DNA of 64,000 nucleotides from Streptomyces broussonetiae (lineage in GTDB: Bacteria > Actinomycetota > Actinomycetes > Streptomycetales > Streptomycetaceae): contig NZ_CP047020.1 in NCBI RefSeq assembly GCF_009796285.1, positions 6,262,001-6,326,000 on the forward strand. The letters are read 5' to 3'. The translations under genes and the position numbers were made by a program. This document shows, in pieces, positions 44,970 through 51,741 of the stretch (its first letter is position 1; the number at the start of each line of letters is the position of its first letter). The notes under the pieces are model-generated. The model saw only the letters and a list, made by a program, of their open reading frames with translations, had not been told where the DNA came from and ran no database searches.

Positions 44970-45046
44970 GCAGCCTCGAACCCCGGACACCCGGACACGT
45001 GCTTGTAGGGGGTGTCCGGTTAGTTCGTGCAGGTCAGCGCTCTAAC

Positions 45047-45061
45047 CGGACAGTCGGACAC
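45047..45061 (-). repeat. Left copy of the 15-mer GTGTCCGACTGTCCG
   Basis: The 15-mer reads on the minus strand here and recurs exactly at 58413-58427 and 58477-58491 on the plus strand, upstream of xis. It is therefore in inverted orientation at the two ends of the element, about 100 bp upstream of the GntR gene. Confidence 0.8.
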
Positions 45062-45161
45062 GTGGGACACTCCCTATGGCGCCCTACGCCAGCCAAGGGC
45101 CACCGTGGGAAGCTGGAAGCTGTGAGCCGCTGCCAAGCGAGACTATCGAAGGGGAGGCTAG

Positions 45162-45614
45162 GTGCCGCCGGCCAGTCCGCGAGACACGTACCTAGAGGTC
45201 TCGGATTCTCTGCGTCAGAAGATCGAGAAGGGCAAGATCACTGAGAAGCTGCCGTCTCAGGCGAAGCTGATGGAGCTCTACGACGTCAGCCGCAGCACCA
45301 TCGAGCGCGCGTTGGGTGACCTCAAGAGCAAGGGCGTGATCGAGTCCGTGCAGGGGGCTGGCTGGTACGTGGTCGGGACAGGCGACCGGCGCCCGCTCGT
45401 GGAGAGAGTGACGGACCTCTTGCGGGCCGATGGAGTCAAGGTTGGGGATCCCTTCCCCACCGAGAAGGAACTGTGCGAGCGGTTCGAGGCTTCGCGGACG
45501 GCGATCCGCTCTGCCATCGCGCAGATGGAAGGACAAGGGCTCATCGGCAAGGGAACGACGCGTGGGCGAGAAGTCCACGCGCTTCCTATTGGGCAGGGGG
45601 ACCCCAGGGCATGA
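45162..45614 (+). CDS. GntR-type regulator with two winged-helix domains
   Basis: Protein of 150 residues made of two tandem GntR-like HTH domains: SLRQKIEKGKITEKLPSQAK and LMELYDVSRSTIERALGDL in the first, FPTEKELCERFEASRTAIRS in the second. There is no ligand domain. It resembles KorSA-type repressors that keep AICE transfer and replication genes off. GTG start at 45162 with GGGGAGG. The APH gene starts inside its stop codon (ATGA). Likely operators are the palindromes near 45 kb, 47955 or 51620. Confidence 0.88.
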   Translation: MPPASPRDTYLEVSDSLRQKIEKGKITEKLPSQAKLMELYDVSRSTIERALGDLKSKGVIESVQGAGWYVVGTGDRRPLVERVTDLLRADGVKVGDPFPTEKELCERFEASRTAIRSAIAQMEGQGLIGKGTTRGREVHALPIGQGDPRA

Positions 45615-46513
45615 CGACGAGCGAGCGTACGGAATTCGATGCAGTGGCGGCCGAGGACCTCTTGCGAAGGGCGTGCGATGTCGCCCACGTGGAACCGGAC
45701 GGTATCGCGATGCAGCGGTTTGGCGACCATGCTGTCTTCCGTATCGACGGCGGTCGGATCATTTCGCGCGTCGGCCGGAGCCCAGACCGCCTGTCGTCCG
45801 TTCGCCGAGAAGTAGCCGTAGCTCAGTGGCTGGCGACCGAGGCGTATCCGGCTGCCCGGCTCGTCACGAAAGCCGAACAGCCCGTCGTGGTCGACGGCCA
45901 TCCCGTGACCTTCTGGGAAGGGTTGGGCGACGGCGACACGTATGCGAGCACGCGAGAGATGGGTGAACTGCTTCGGCGACTCCATGAATTGGAGCCGCCG
46001 ACTTTTTCACTTCCCGAACTCCGACCCTTCGACAAGGTGAGGCAGCGGTTGCAGCGTGCCGTGATCCCGTCGGGCACCCGGGCCTACCTCGTCTCCTTGG
46101 CAGACGAGTTGGCGGATGAGTACGACCGGCTATCGTTCGCCTTGCCGACCGGCCACCTGCACGGAGACTTCAACGTCGGAAATGTCCTGCGTGATGCTGC
46201 GGGACACCCGAAGGTCATTGACCTGGACGGCTTCGTCATCGGTCCGCGCGAGTGGGACCTGATGCAGACGGCCATGTACTACGACAGCTTCGGATGGCAT
46301 ACAGAGGCCGAATACGTCGACTTTGTGGATGGCTATGGATTCGACGTCCGGGAATGGTCCGGGTACGCCGTCCTTCGTGGCGTGCGAGAACTGTTGATGG
46401 TCACTTGGCTTTCGCAGAATGCTGGCATGAACCCGCGCGCAGCTGAGGAAGTTGAGAAGCGCGTTGATACCCTGCGCTCAGGGGGCTCCCGTCGAGACTG
46501 GGCGCCTTTCTAG
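45611..46513 (+). CDS. APH/ChoK-family kinase-like phosphotransferase
   Basis: Protein of 300 residues of the aminoglycoside-phosphotransferase fold. The Brenner-type loop is HLHGDFNVGNVL (catalytic Asp and Asn), and the metal-binding motif is VIDLDGFVIGPREWDL. The N-terminal lobe has IISRVGRSPD as the nucleotide-binding region. Substrate cannot be told: such AICE-borne enzymes range from antibiotic kinases to regulators. ATG at 45611 overlaps the GntR stop. GC is somewhat lower than chromosome. Confidence 0.85.
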   Translation: MTTSERTEFDAVAAEDLLRRACDVAHVEPDGIAMQRFGDHAVFRIDGGRIISRVGRSPDRLSSVRREVAVAQWLATEAYPAARLVTKAEQPVVVDGHPVTFWEGLGDGDTYASTREMGELLRRLHELEPPTFSLPELRPFDKVRQRLQRAVIPSGTRAYLVSLADELADEYDRLSFALPTGHLHGDFNVGNVLRDAAGHPKVIDLDGFVIGPREWDLMQTAMYYDSFGWHTEAEYVDFVDGYGFDVREWSGYAVLRGVRELLMVTWLSQNAGMNPRAAEEVEKRVDTLRSGGSRRDWAPF

Positions 46514-46517
46514 GACG

Positions 46518-47891
46518 TCAAGAAGCTTGCTGCCATAGGCGGAAGCCGTGGGCCCGTTCGGTGAAGTCACCGAATTCTGCGGCCCGCCTCATGGCCGGGG
46601 TGACGCGTCCTTGGAATTCCCTTACATACTGCACACATCGTGCGGATTTCAGGGTCTCGCCGAGCTGTAGAGCCGTAAGGGCGATTTCGAAGCCACGGCC
46701 TATCTCGCCTTGAGCGATGTACGACTCGGCTTGGACCATGGTTGCGAAAAAGTCGCTGCGGTTGTTGAAGCCGTCGCCGACGATGGACCCTGCCCCGCGC
46801 TCCGTGGCTTCGACGGATCGGCCCAGGTCGCGGAAGCAATGCCCGAACTCGGCAGCAAGCTCTACCTCATCGAAGTACGCAATCCATGGCGGATCGCTGT
46901 CCGGCGTGCGCAGGCTGAGTTGTCGTTCGGCTTCGGCAAGTGCCAGGTCACACCCTCGCGCGTCACCCAGGCGGGCAAGGGCTCTAGCTTCCATGGCGCG
47001 GAACTGTGCCGCCAGGGTGGGGGTGAGGCTCGCCGCTGGTCCCATGCTCGCCGCGCGGGCCAGCGTCGCGGCTTCCCGATAGTTCCCGACGAAGGTTGCT
47101 TGGTGGCTCATTGCGGAAAGGATGCTGCTGCCCAAGAGCCTGTCACCTGCGGCTTGAGCCATGCGCAACGCCTGAATGAAGTAGCGCTGAGCGGCTCCGT
47201 GAATGCCGCTGTCGTACGTCATCCATCCGGCGATCAGCAGGGCTTCGGCGACGGCGTTGTGAAGCCGCCGGCCGACATCATCCGAGTACTGGCCGTCAAG
47301 CATGGGTCGGACGTCCGAGTGCAGGTATTGGATCAGCGCGCGCCGGGCGTGGCCTCCGCCGAACTGCCCATCGAGCCTCGCGAACATGTCGGCCGTAGAG
47401 CGAAGCATCTCAACATCGGCCAAGCCAACAGCCCTGGTTCCAGATCGGGTGAGCTGGGCGTCAGGAGGGGCGACGAGAAACCGTACGGACGCCTCATGCC
47501 ATGCGACGGAGTCCGGCTTGGCCTTGACCAGTAGCTCAGATTCCGCGAGATCTGCGCGCCACAGGTCGGCTACGGTCTTGGCCGCGTCGTCCGGCCGGTC
47601 CGTGAAGTCCAGCCCGACGTCCGGTTGAACCGCAGCGGTCGAGGCCGCACCCATGCCGATGTCATCGAGCGTGAGAGACCGTGCCACCTTGCGGCTCAAC
47701 GCGTCGGCTACGTAGTGCGGGAGATCGCCGCGGGGGATGGCCCCCTTCAACCACCGGCTCACGTACGTGTGATCGCACTTGATGTCCTTGCCGGCCCGCG
47801 CGGCAGCGGCAACGACGGCACGGGCCAGAGCCTTGTGTGAGAAGCCGCTCTCTTCCATGAGTGCAGCCAATTTGCCGTTCTGGTCTGCCAT
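46518..47891 (-). CDS. NsdA-like helix-turn-helix/TPR regulator
   Basis: Protein of 457 residues. The N-terminal HTH (LAALMEESGFSHKALARAVV, then YVSRWLKG) is followed by about 380 residues of TPR-like helices (MSHQATFVGNYREAATLARAA, ARALARLGDARGCDLALAEAE in pieces). It belongs with NsdA-type regulators that repress differentiation and antibiotic production in Streptomyces. ATG at 47891 with AGGGGGT upstream (GTG 47894 also possible). It is the only minus-strand gene of the element and diverges from the transfer operon. A perfect palindrome lies 64 bp upstream. Confidence 0.83.
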   Translation of the reverse strand: MADQNGKLAALMEESGFSHKALARAVVAAAARAGKDIKCDHTYVSRWLKGAIPRGDLPHYVADALSRKVARSLTLDDIGMGAASTAAVQPDVGLDFTDRPDDAAKTVADLWRADLAESELLVKAKPDSVAWHEASVRFLVAPPDAQLTRSGTRAVGLADVEMLRSTADMFARLDGQFGGGHARRALIQYLHSDVRPMLDGQYSDDVGRRLHNAVAEALLIAGWMTYDSGIHGAAQRYFIQALRMAQAAGDRLLGSSILSAMSHQATFVGNYREAATLARAASMGPAASLTPTLAAQFRAMEARALARLGDARGCDLALAEAERQLSLRTPDSDPPWIAYFDEVELAAEFGHCFRDLGRSVEATERGAGSIVGDGFNNRSDFFATMVQAESYIAQGEIGRGFEIALTALQLGETLKSARCVQYVREFQGRVTPAMRRAAEFGDFTERAHGFRLWQQAS

Positions 47892-47954
47892 CACACCCCC
47901 TGGGTGCGGTCGGAGCCTCGCTGTGGCGCAGCACCACTCTACGCAGGTCAGGGT

Positions 47955-47979
47955 GGGGGTGTAGAGGGTTTACACCCCC
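47955..47979. promoter_or_regulatory. Palindrome GGGGGTGTA-N7-TACACCCCC
   Basis: Perfect 9-bp arms in the divergent gap between the NsdA-like gene and the transfer operon. A good operator candidate for the GntR or NsdA-like protein. The 570-bp region 47980-48545 carries no gene but several RNA-like signals listed separately. Confidence 0.6.
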
Positions 47980-48252
47980 CTCCACACGAGTGCACCCCCA
48001 AGTGGACGCTCCCGAACGACGTTCACCTTGGCGACAGTTGAGTCATCGCCACAGGGCAGACGGCGAGCCGAGATCAAAAAGCGAGAGCGCTTGACGACGC
48101 GGAACTCGTCTGCCAACGTGAGTGGTAGGTAATACACACCACGCACTGAGCGAGTGTGCAGCACCGATGCACGTCCGGCGAGTCCTGTGGCCGTGAGGCC
48201 ACGGGAGCCCCTTTCCCGGGGGTTACCGCGCTCGTCGGGGAGTGCCAGTGCC

Positions 48253-48272
48253 TTGAGAACTGAACAGTGGAC
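48253..48272 (+). promoter_or_regulatory. rRNA-spacer/boxA-like motif
   Basis: TTGAGAACTGAACAGTGGAC closely matches, from memory, the TTGAGAACTnnACAGTGGAC element found in actinobacterial rRNA leaders and 16S-23S spacers, where it is linked to antitermination and processing. Here it sits in the leader of the AICE plus-strand operon. Confidence 0.5.
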
Positions 48273-48385
48273 CGAGGAACTACCGCCTGTCCTCAGCATC
48301 AAGAAGGCGGCCCGCGCGGAGAACGACCCGCGCACTCTTCGACCTCTCCGCGGCGCACTCACGCATGCCGCGGCCGGTTGCCTCC

Positions 48386-48408
48386 GCTGCTCGTCTCGAA
48401 CGAGCAGC
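48386..48408 (+). other. Leader hairpin GCTGCTCGT-CTCGA-ACGAGCAGC
   Basis: Perfect 9-bp stem and 5-nt loop in the leader, 37 bp before the first conserved hairpin. Possible terminator or RNA structure. Confidence 0.6.
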
Positions 48409-48444
48409 GCCGAGGGGAGCCGGGACTAGTTCGCTTCCTGCTCT

Positions 48445-48487
48445 CCGGAGTGGCTGTCGTCTCGCCAACAGCCTGCGGCCCCTCCGC
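48445..48487 (+). ncRNA. Conserved AICE hairpin, copy 1
   Basis: Stem CCGGAGTGGCTG / CGGCCCCTCCGC (one internal mismatch, one G-U, last pair open) closes a 19-nt loop TCGTCTCGCCAACAGCCTG. Copies 2 and 3 share this loop with different, compensated stems. A pyrimidine tract ending in CCCCTCC follows, then the ribosome site of the 48546 gene. Confidence 0.65.
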
Positions 48488-48545
48488 TTCCTGCCCCTCC
48501 GATCCACACGCCCTGTGCGGTACGCCGCACACGAGAGGAGAAGCC

Positions 48546-48719
48546 ATGCGCCGAATCACCAACCCCAAGCACCCGAACGTGAACCAGGTCGGCACGGACG
48601 TCGAGTACGAGGGCGAGCCGCACCGGATCACGGACGTCGGCGGCAGCTACTTCAAGCTCGTCCGTCTTCGCGACGGCTACGGCAAGAACGTCAAGATCTC
48701 CGACGTCAACGGCCGCTAA
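48546..48719 (+). CDS. Small AICE protein
   Basis: Protein of 57 residues with a beta-rich SH3/KOW-like look (VNQVGTDVEYEGEPHRITDV and SYFKLVRLRDGYGKNVKI). Unknown family. ATG at 48546 with GAGAGGAG. First gene of the plus-strand operon, preceded by hairpin copy 1. Confidence 0.75.
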   Translation: MRRITNPKHPNVNQVGTDVEYEGEPHRITDVGGSYFKLVRLRDGYGKNVKISDVNGR

Positions 48720-48726
48720 CACCACC

Positions 48727-48776
48727 GCCCCGGCATTCAGCCGTGAGGGGCGCCGGATCGAATCCGGCCCGGGGCA
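48727..48776 (+). ncRNA. tRNA-like acceptor/T-arm minihelix
   Basis: GCCCCGG (48727-48733) pairs perfectly with CCGGGGC (48769-48775), and directly inside the 3' side sits a 5-bp T-stem GCCGG/CCGGC with loop ATCGAAT, which differs from the canonical TTCGAAT only at the first base. A single A follows like a discriminator. Only 18 nt replace the D and anticodon arms. It is 7 nt after a stop codon. It could instead be a terminator. Confidence 0.45.
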
Positions 48777-48808
48777 CTCACCCCGCCGCACCCGCGGCCC
48801 GGTGTTTC

Positions 48809-48850
48809 CCGGAGCAGTCGTCGTCTCGCCAAAGCCTGCGACTGCTCCGG
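48809..48850 (+). ncRNA. Conserved AICE hairpin, copy 2
   Basis: Perfect 12-bp stem CCGGAGCAGTCG / CGACTGCTCCGG with the 18-nt loop TCGTCTCGCCAAAGCCTG. The pyrimidine tract ending TCCCTCC follows, and then AGGAG of the 48880 gene. The gap to the ATG is 29 nt. Confidence 0.75.
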
Positions 48851-48879
48851 CTTTCTGTCCCTCCAAGCCAGGAGCCATC

Positions 48880-49170
48880 ATGCGTTCCTACGTCGGCCGC
48901 CATCTGGCGGTGACCGATCTCGACTTCGCCGAACTCGCCCTCGGTACCCCGCCCGAGCTGTGGCTCGGGGTGGAGGGCGAGACGGACGAAGAGCGCGCGG
49001 CCCGTGAGGACGCCGCGCGCGACATCCTCGCCGACAACCCCGAGATGACCGACGACCTGATCCGCCTGGCGGCCGGGATCGTCCAGGAGCACCCGGAGCT
49101 GTTCGACGTCATCCCGCTGGCCCGCCCCACCGGGCGCCGCCGGCCGTCCCGGAAGGGAGTGGCGGCGTGA
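48880..49170 (+). CDS. AICE protein of unknown function
   Basis: Acidic, helical protein of 96 residues (RHLAVTDLDFAELALGTPPE; EERAAREDAARDILADNPEM) with a basic C-terminus (RPTGRRRPSRKG). No family recognised. ATG at 48880 with AGGAG. Its stop overlaps the next start (GTGA). Confidence 0.75.
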   Translation: MRSYVGRHLAVTDLDFAELALGTPPELWLGVEGETDEERAAREDAARDILADNPEMTDDLIRLAAGIVQEHPELFDVIPLARPTGRRRPSRKGVAA

Positions 49171-49268
49171 TCACGCAGTTGACCGAGGAAGAGCACAAGG
49201 CCTTGTCGCAGAAGGTCAAAGACGCCAACAAGCGCTCCGAGCAGGGCCGGGGCGGTGGTCAGCGATGA
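49167..49268 (+). CDS. Very small AICE protein
   Basis: Frame of 33 codons (V-I-T-Q-L-T-E-E-E-H-K..., ending RGGGQR). Its GTG overlaps the previous stop (GTGA) and its TGA overlaps the next ATG (ATGA), so it fills the gap exactly between two coupled genes. This coupling is the main support. Confidence 0.6.
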   Translation: MITQLTEEEHKALSQKVKDANKRSEQGRGGGQR

Positions 49269-49582
49269 GCAAGCCGAACACCCGCCGTCTGGACCGTGAG
49301 ATCTCGCAGGCGAACCGCAAGCTCGAAGCGGTCCGCGAGCGTGAGCTGTGGCCCCTGACTGGCGCTGAGAAGCGGGCGATCCTGTCCGCCGCTGCCGGTG
49401 GTGCGATCAAGATCGTCCGTGGCAAGACTCCGGCGCGCGCCGAGCGGAACCTCGAAAGGGCGTGGAGCGGGGCTGAGCGGCGGCTGGGCGCGGAGGTCTC
49501 CGCGCTGGAGAAGGAGCGGGACCGGATCATCGCTGCCGCCGCCAAGGACAAGGCGGCGAAGAAGTCCTCGGGGTGGTGGTGA
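49265..49582 (+). CDS. Basic coiled-coil AICE protein
   Basis: Protein of 105 residues, mostly charged helix (LDREISQANRKLEAVREREL; LGAEVSALEKERDRIIAAAA). Unknown family. ATG at 49265 overlaps the small frame upstream, and its stop overlaps the SpdB-like start. Confidence 0.75.
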   Translation: MSKPNTRRLDREISQANRKLEAVRERELWPLTGAEKRAILSAAAGGAIKIVRGKTPARAERNLERAWSGAERRLGAEVSALEKERDRIIAAAAKDKAAKKSSGWW

Positions 49583-50610
49583 GCGTGGACCACACCACCA
49601 CGCCCCTGCCGCAGGACGCCGGTACGACCATCCCGTCCACGGCTTCGGTGCCGCCGCTGACCCGTCCTGAGATGGGGCTGGCCGGGGTGGGGGCGCTGGC
49701 CGCCGCCGCGGTCGGTGCGCTCGGGTTGTACTCCTCTTTCGACGCGGTGTCCCTGGCTGCCGCCCGGTGGGGGTTCAGCAACCCGCACACCCTGCCGATC
49801 GCGATCGACATCGCGATCCCGGTGTTCACCCTGGCCAACCTGCTGCTGATCCGGCTGGACATGGGGTTGGCGTGGGTACGGTTCGTGCCCTGGGCGCTGA
49901 CTCTGGTCACGTGCGGGCTGAACATCGCGGCCGGCCACTCGCTGTGGGCGAAGGTCGCGCACGGGACGATGCCGCTGCTGTGGGTGGTGTTCTCCGAGAT
50001 CGGCGCGCACGTCTACGCCGTCCGCATCGGAGCCGTCACCGGCCGCCGCATGGAGAAGATCCGCGTCTCCCGCTGGCTGCTGGCCCCGTTGTCCACGTTC
50101 CTGCTGTGGCGGCGCATGACGCTGTGGGAGGTCACCGCCTACGCGGATGCGCTCGCTCGTGAGCGGGAGCGGTTGTTGGCCCGCGCGGACCTGCGCGAGC
50201 GCTACGGCCGCGGCTGGCGCCGCAAGACCCCGCGCCGTGAGCGTGTGCTTCTCCGCATCGGTGAACTCGCCCCCACAGGCGTCGACGTGTCGGAGGCCCC
50301 GGGGCCGGAGCAGGCCCCGGAGGAGCCGGAGCGTGAGGCGCCCAAGCCGCCCCGCAAGCGGCCCGCCAAGGGCAAGGCCAAGACGCCGCAGCGCACGACG
50401 GCCGAACTGCTCGCCGAGGCGCGCACGGTCACGGCCGACTGGAAGGACGCCGAGGTCAACGCCGAAGCGCTGCGCAGGGCGCTTCACTGCGGCTCCGCCC
50501 CGGCCCGGCAGGTGCGTGACGCCCTGCTCGCCGAGCGGACCGACGGCCACGCCCTTCGCCCCGTCGACACCGACGCGTCCAGTGCTGCTCGCGAGGAGGT
50601 AGCGGCGTGA
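49579..50610 (+). CDS. DUF2637 membrane protein, SpdB-like spread protein
   Basis: Protein of 343 residues with four membrane segments (about 35-55, 70-95, 105-125, 130-150: LAGVGALAAAAVGALGLYSS, IAIDIAIPVFTLANLLLI, VPWALTLVTCGLNIAAGHS, MPLLWVVFSEIGAHVYAV). This is the DUF2637 pattern common to AICEs and Streptomyces plasmids. A charged C-terminal half with an AT-hook-like PRKRPAKGKAK stretch may bind DNA. It is thought to help intramycelial spread of transferred DNA. GTG at 49579 overlaps the previous stop. Confidence 0.85.
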   Translation: MSVDHTTTPLPQDAGTTIPSTASVPPLTRPEMGLAGVGALAAAAVGALGLYSSFDAVSLAAARWGFSNPHTLPIAIDIAIPVFTLANLLLIRLDMGLAWVRFVPWALTLVTCGLNIAAGHSLWAKVAHGTMPLLWVVFSEIGAHVYAVRIGAVTGRRMEKIRVSRWLLAPLSTFLLWRRMTLWEVTAYADALARERERLLARADLRERYGRGWRRKTPRRERVLLRIGELAPTGVDVSEAPGPEQAPEEPEREAPKPPRKRPAKGKAKTPQRTTAELLAEARTVTADWKDAEVNAEALRRALHCGSAPARQVRDALLAERTDGHALRPVDTDASSAAREEVAA

Positions 50611-51257
50611 ACACTCTGGCCACGGTCTTATCGTCCACGCTGCCGCTCACCTGCGGGTGGGCCGTCCACGCGTGGCGGCTTCGTTCCACCCTGGACACGG
50701 CCCGCCGTGACCCACTGACCGGCCTGCACACCCGGGACGGTTTCACCCGCCGCGCCACGGCCCTGCTCAAGGACCCGCGCGCCATCGTCGTCCTCGCCGA
50801 CGTCGACAAGTTCAAGCGGATCAACGACGCCTACGGGCACGCCGCCGGAGACGCGCTGCTGAAGGCGACTGCGGACCGGCTCGCCCACCATGCCGGCCGC
50901 AGCGGTGTCGCCGGGCGGCTCGGGGGCGACGAGTTCGCCGCCGTCCTGCTCGATGACCACGGTAGCGGCGGTGACCGGCTCGCCGTCCTGCACGGTGTCC
51001 TCGCCCGTCCCGTCGACGGGCAGGACCCGAACGTGCGCACCACCGTCTCCCTGGGCTGGGTGCGCGCGGCGGACTTCCCGGGCGAGGACCTGTCCGCCCT
51101 GCTGCGGCGGGCGGACGAAGCGATGTACGCCGCCAAACAGGCCCGCGCGGGAACGCGCCGCGCGGGCCTGGGACGGCTGTTCGCCACCCTCGCCGGACGC
51201 CGCGCCGGCCGTACCGGCGCCCGCACGAACGCCCTGGTCGTGGGGGTGGCGGCATGA
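50607..51257 (+). CDS. GGDEF-domain protein, probable diguanylate cyclase
   Basis: Protein of 216 residues. One N-terminal hydrophobic segment is followed by a GGDEF domain: DPLTGLHTRDGF, VLADVDKFKRINDAYGHAAGD, then the intact signature GRLGGDEF (active site) and ADEAMYAAKQ. No I-site (RxxD) is obvious. It could make cyclic di-GMP, which blocks sporulation through BldD in Streptomyces, so the element may hold its host in the vegetative state suited to transfer. GTG at 50607 overlaps the SpdB-like stop. Confidence 0.85.
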   Translation: MNTLATVLSSTLPLTCGWAVHAWRLRSTLDTARRDPLTGLHTRDGFTRRATALLKDPRAIVVLADVDKFKRINDAYGHAAGDALLKATADRLAHHAGRSGVAGRLGGDEFAAVLLDDHGSGGDRLAVLHGVLARPVDGQDPNVRTTVSLGWVRAADFPGEDLSALLRRADEAMYAAKQARAGTRRAGLGRLFATLAGRRAGRTGARTNALVVGVAA

Positions 51258-51589
51258 AGTCCGCACCGCTCGCCGCAGTTGACGTCTGGCTGCCCGTGAT
51301 GGAGACGGCCGGCTACCGCTGCCAGTGCACCGGCGAGTGCGGCAACCCGCACGCCAAGACCGAGGGCCGCTGCCCGCGCGAGCACGACGGCTACACCAGC
51401 AAGCGCGGCCACCGCATCCGCCTGATGGCCGCGCCCGCCGACCTGCGTGTCTCGCCGGTGAAGGCAGTCACGCTGCCGCCCGGTGAGCTGCGGGCCTGGT
51501 GCCCCGACTGCCACGCCGCCACCGCACGGCTCGCCCGCAAGCGCCTGCCCGCGGCGCCCGACGACCAGTGCGGCCTGTTCGACCTGTAG
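51254..51589 (+). CDS. Cys-rich AICE protein, possible zinc-binding/HNH-like
   Basis: Protein of 111 residues with YRCQCTGECG, GRCPREH and LRAWCPDCHAAT, which supply two Cys/His clusters as in HNH-type zinc folds; the catalytic HNH residues are not clear. ATG at 51254 overlaps the GGDEF stop (ATGA). End of the first coupled block of the operon. Confidence 0.7.
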   Translation: MKSAPLAAVDVWLPVMETAGYRCQCTGECGNPHAKTEGRCPREHDGYTSKRGHRIRLMAAPADLRVSPVKAVTLPPGELRAWCPDCHAATARLARKRLPAAPDDQCGLFDL

Positions 51590-51619
51590 CAGCCAAGCGG
51601 CCCGTGTCAACGGCGAGGA

Positions 51620-51638
51620 GTGCTACAAGCTGTAGCAC
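51620..51638. promoter_or_regulatory. Palindrome GTGCTACA-AGC-TGTAGCAC upstream of traB
   Basis: Perfect 8-bp arms, 104 bp before the TraB start. Candidate operator for the GntR repressor. Confidence 0.55.
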
Positions 51639-51671
51639 TTGCGCCGATTCCACGGGCTCACCATTGCACCG

Positions 51672-51715
51672 ACGGGGCCCGGTCACGACCGACCAAGACA
51701 GCGGCCGGGCCCCGT
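51672..51715 (+). terminator. Strong hairpin ahead of traB
   Basis: ACGGGGCCCGG pairs perfectly with CCGGGCCCCGT (11 bp) around a 22-nt loop, 27 bp before the TraB start. It may attenuate transcription into traB. Confidence 0.55.
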
Positions 51716-51741
51716 CACACCTCCCTGTGGAAGGACCCTCA

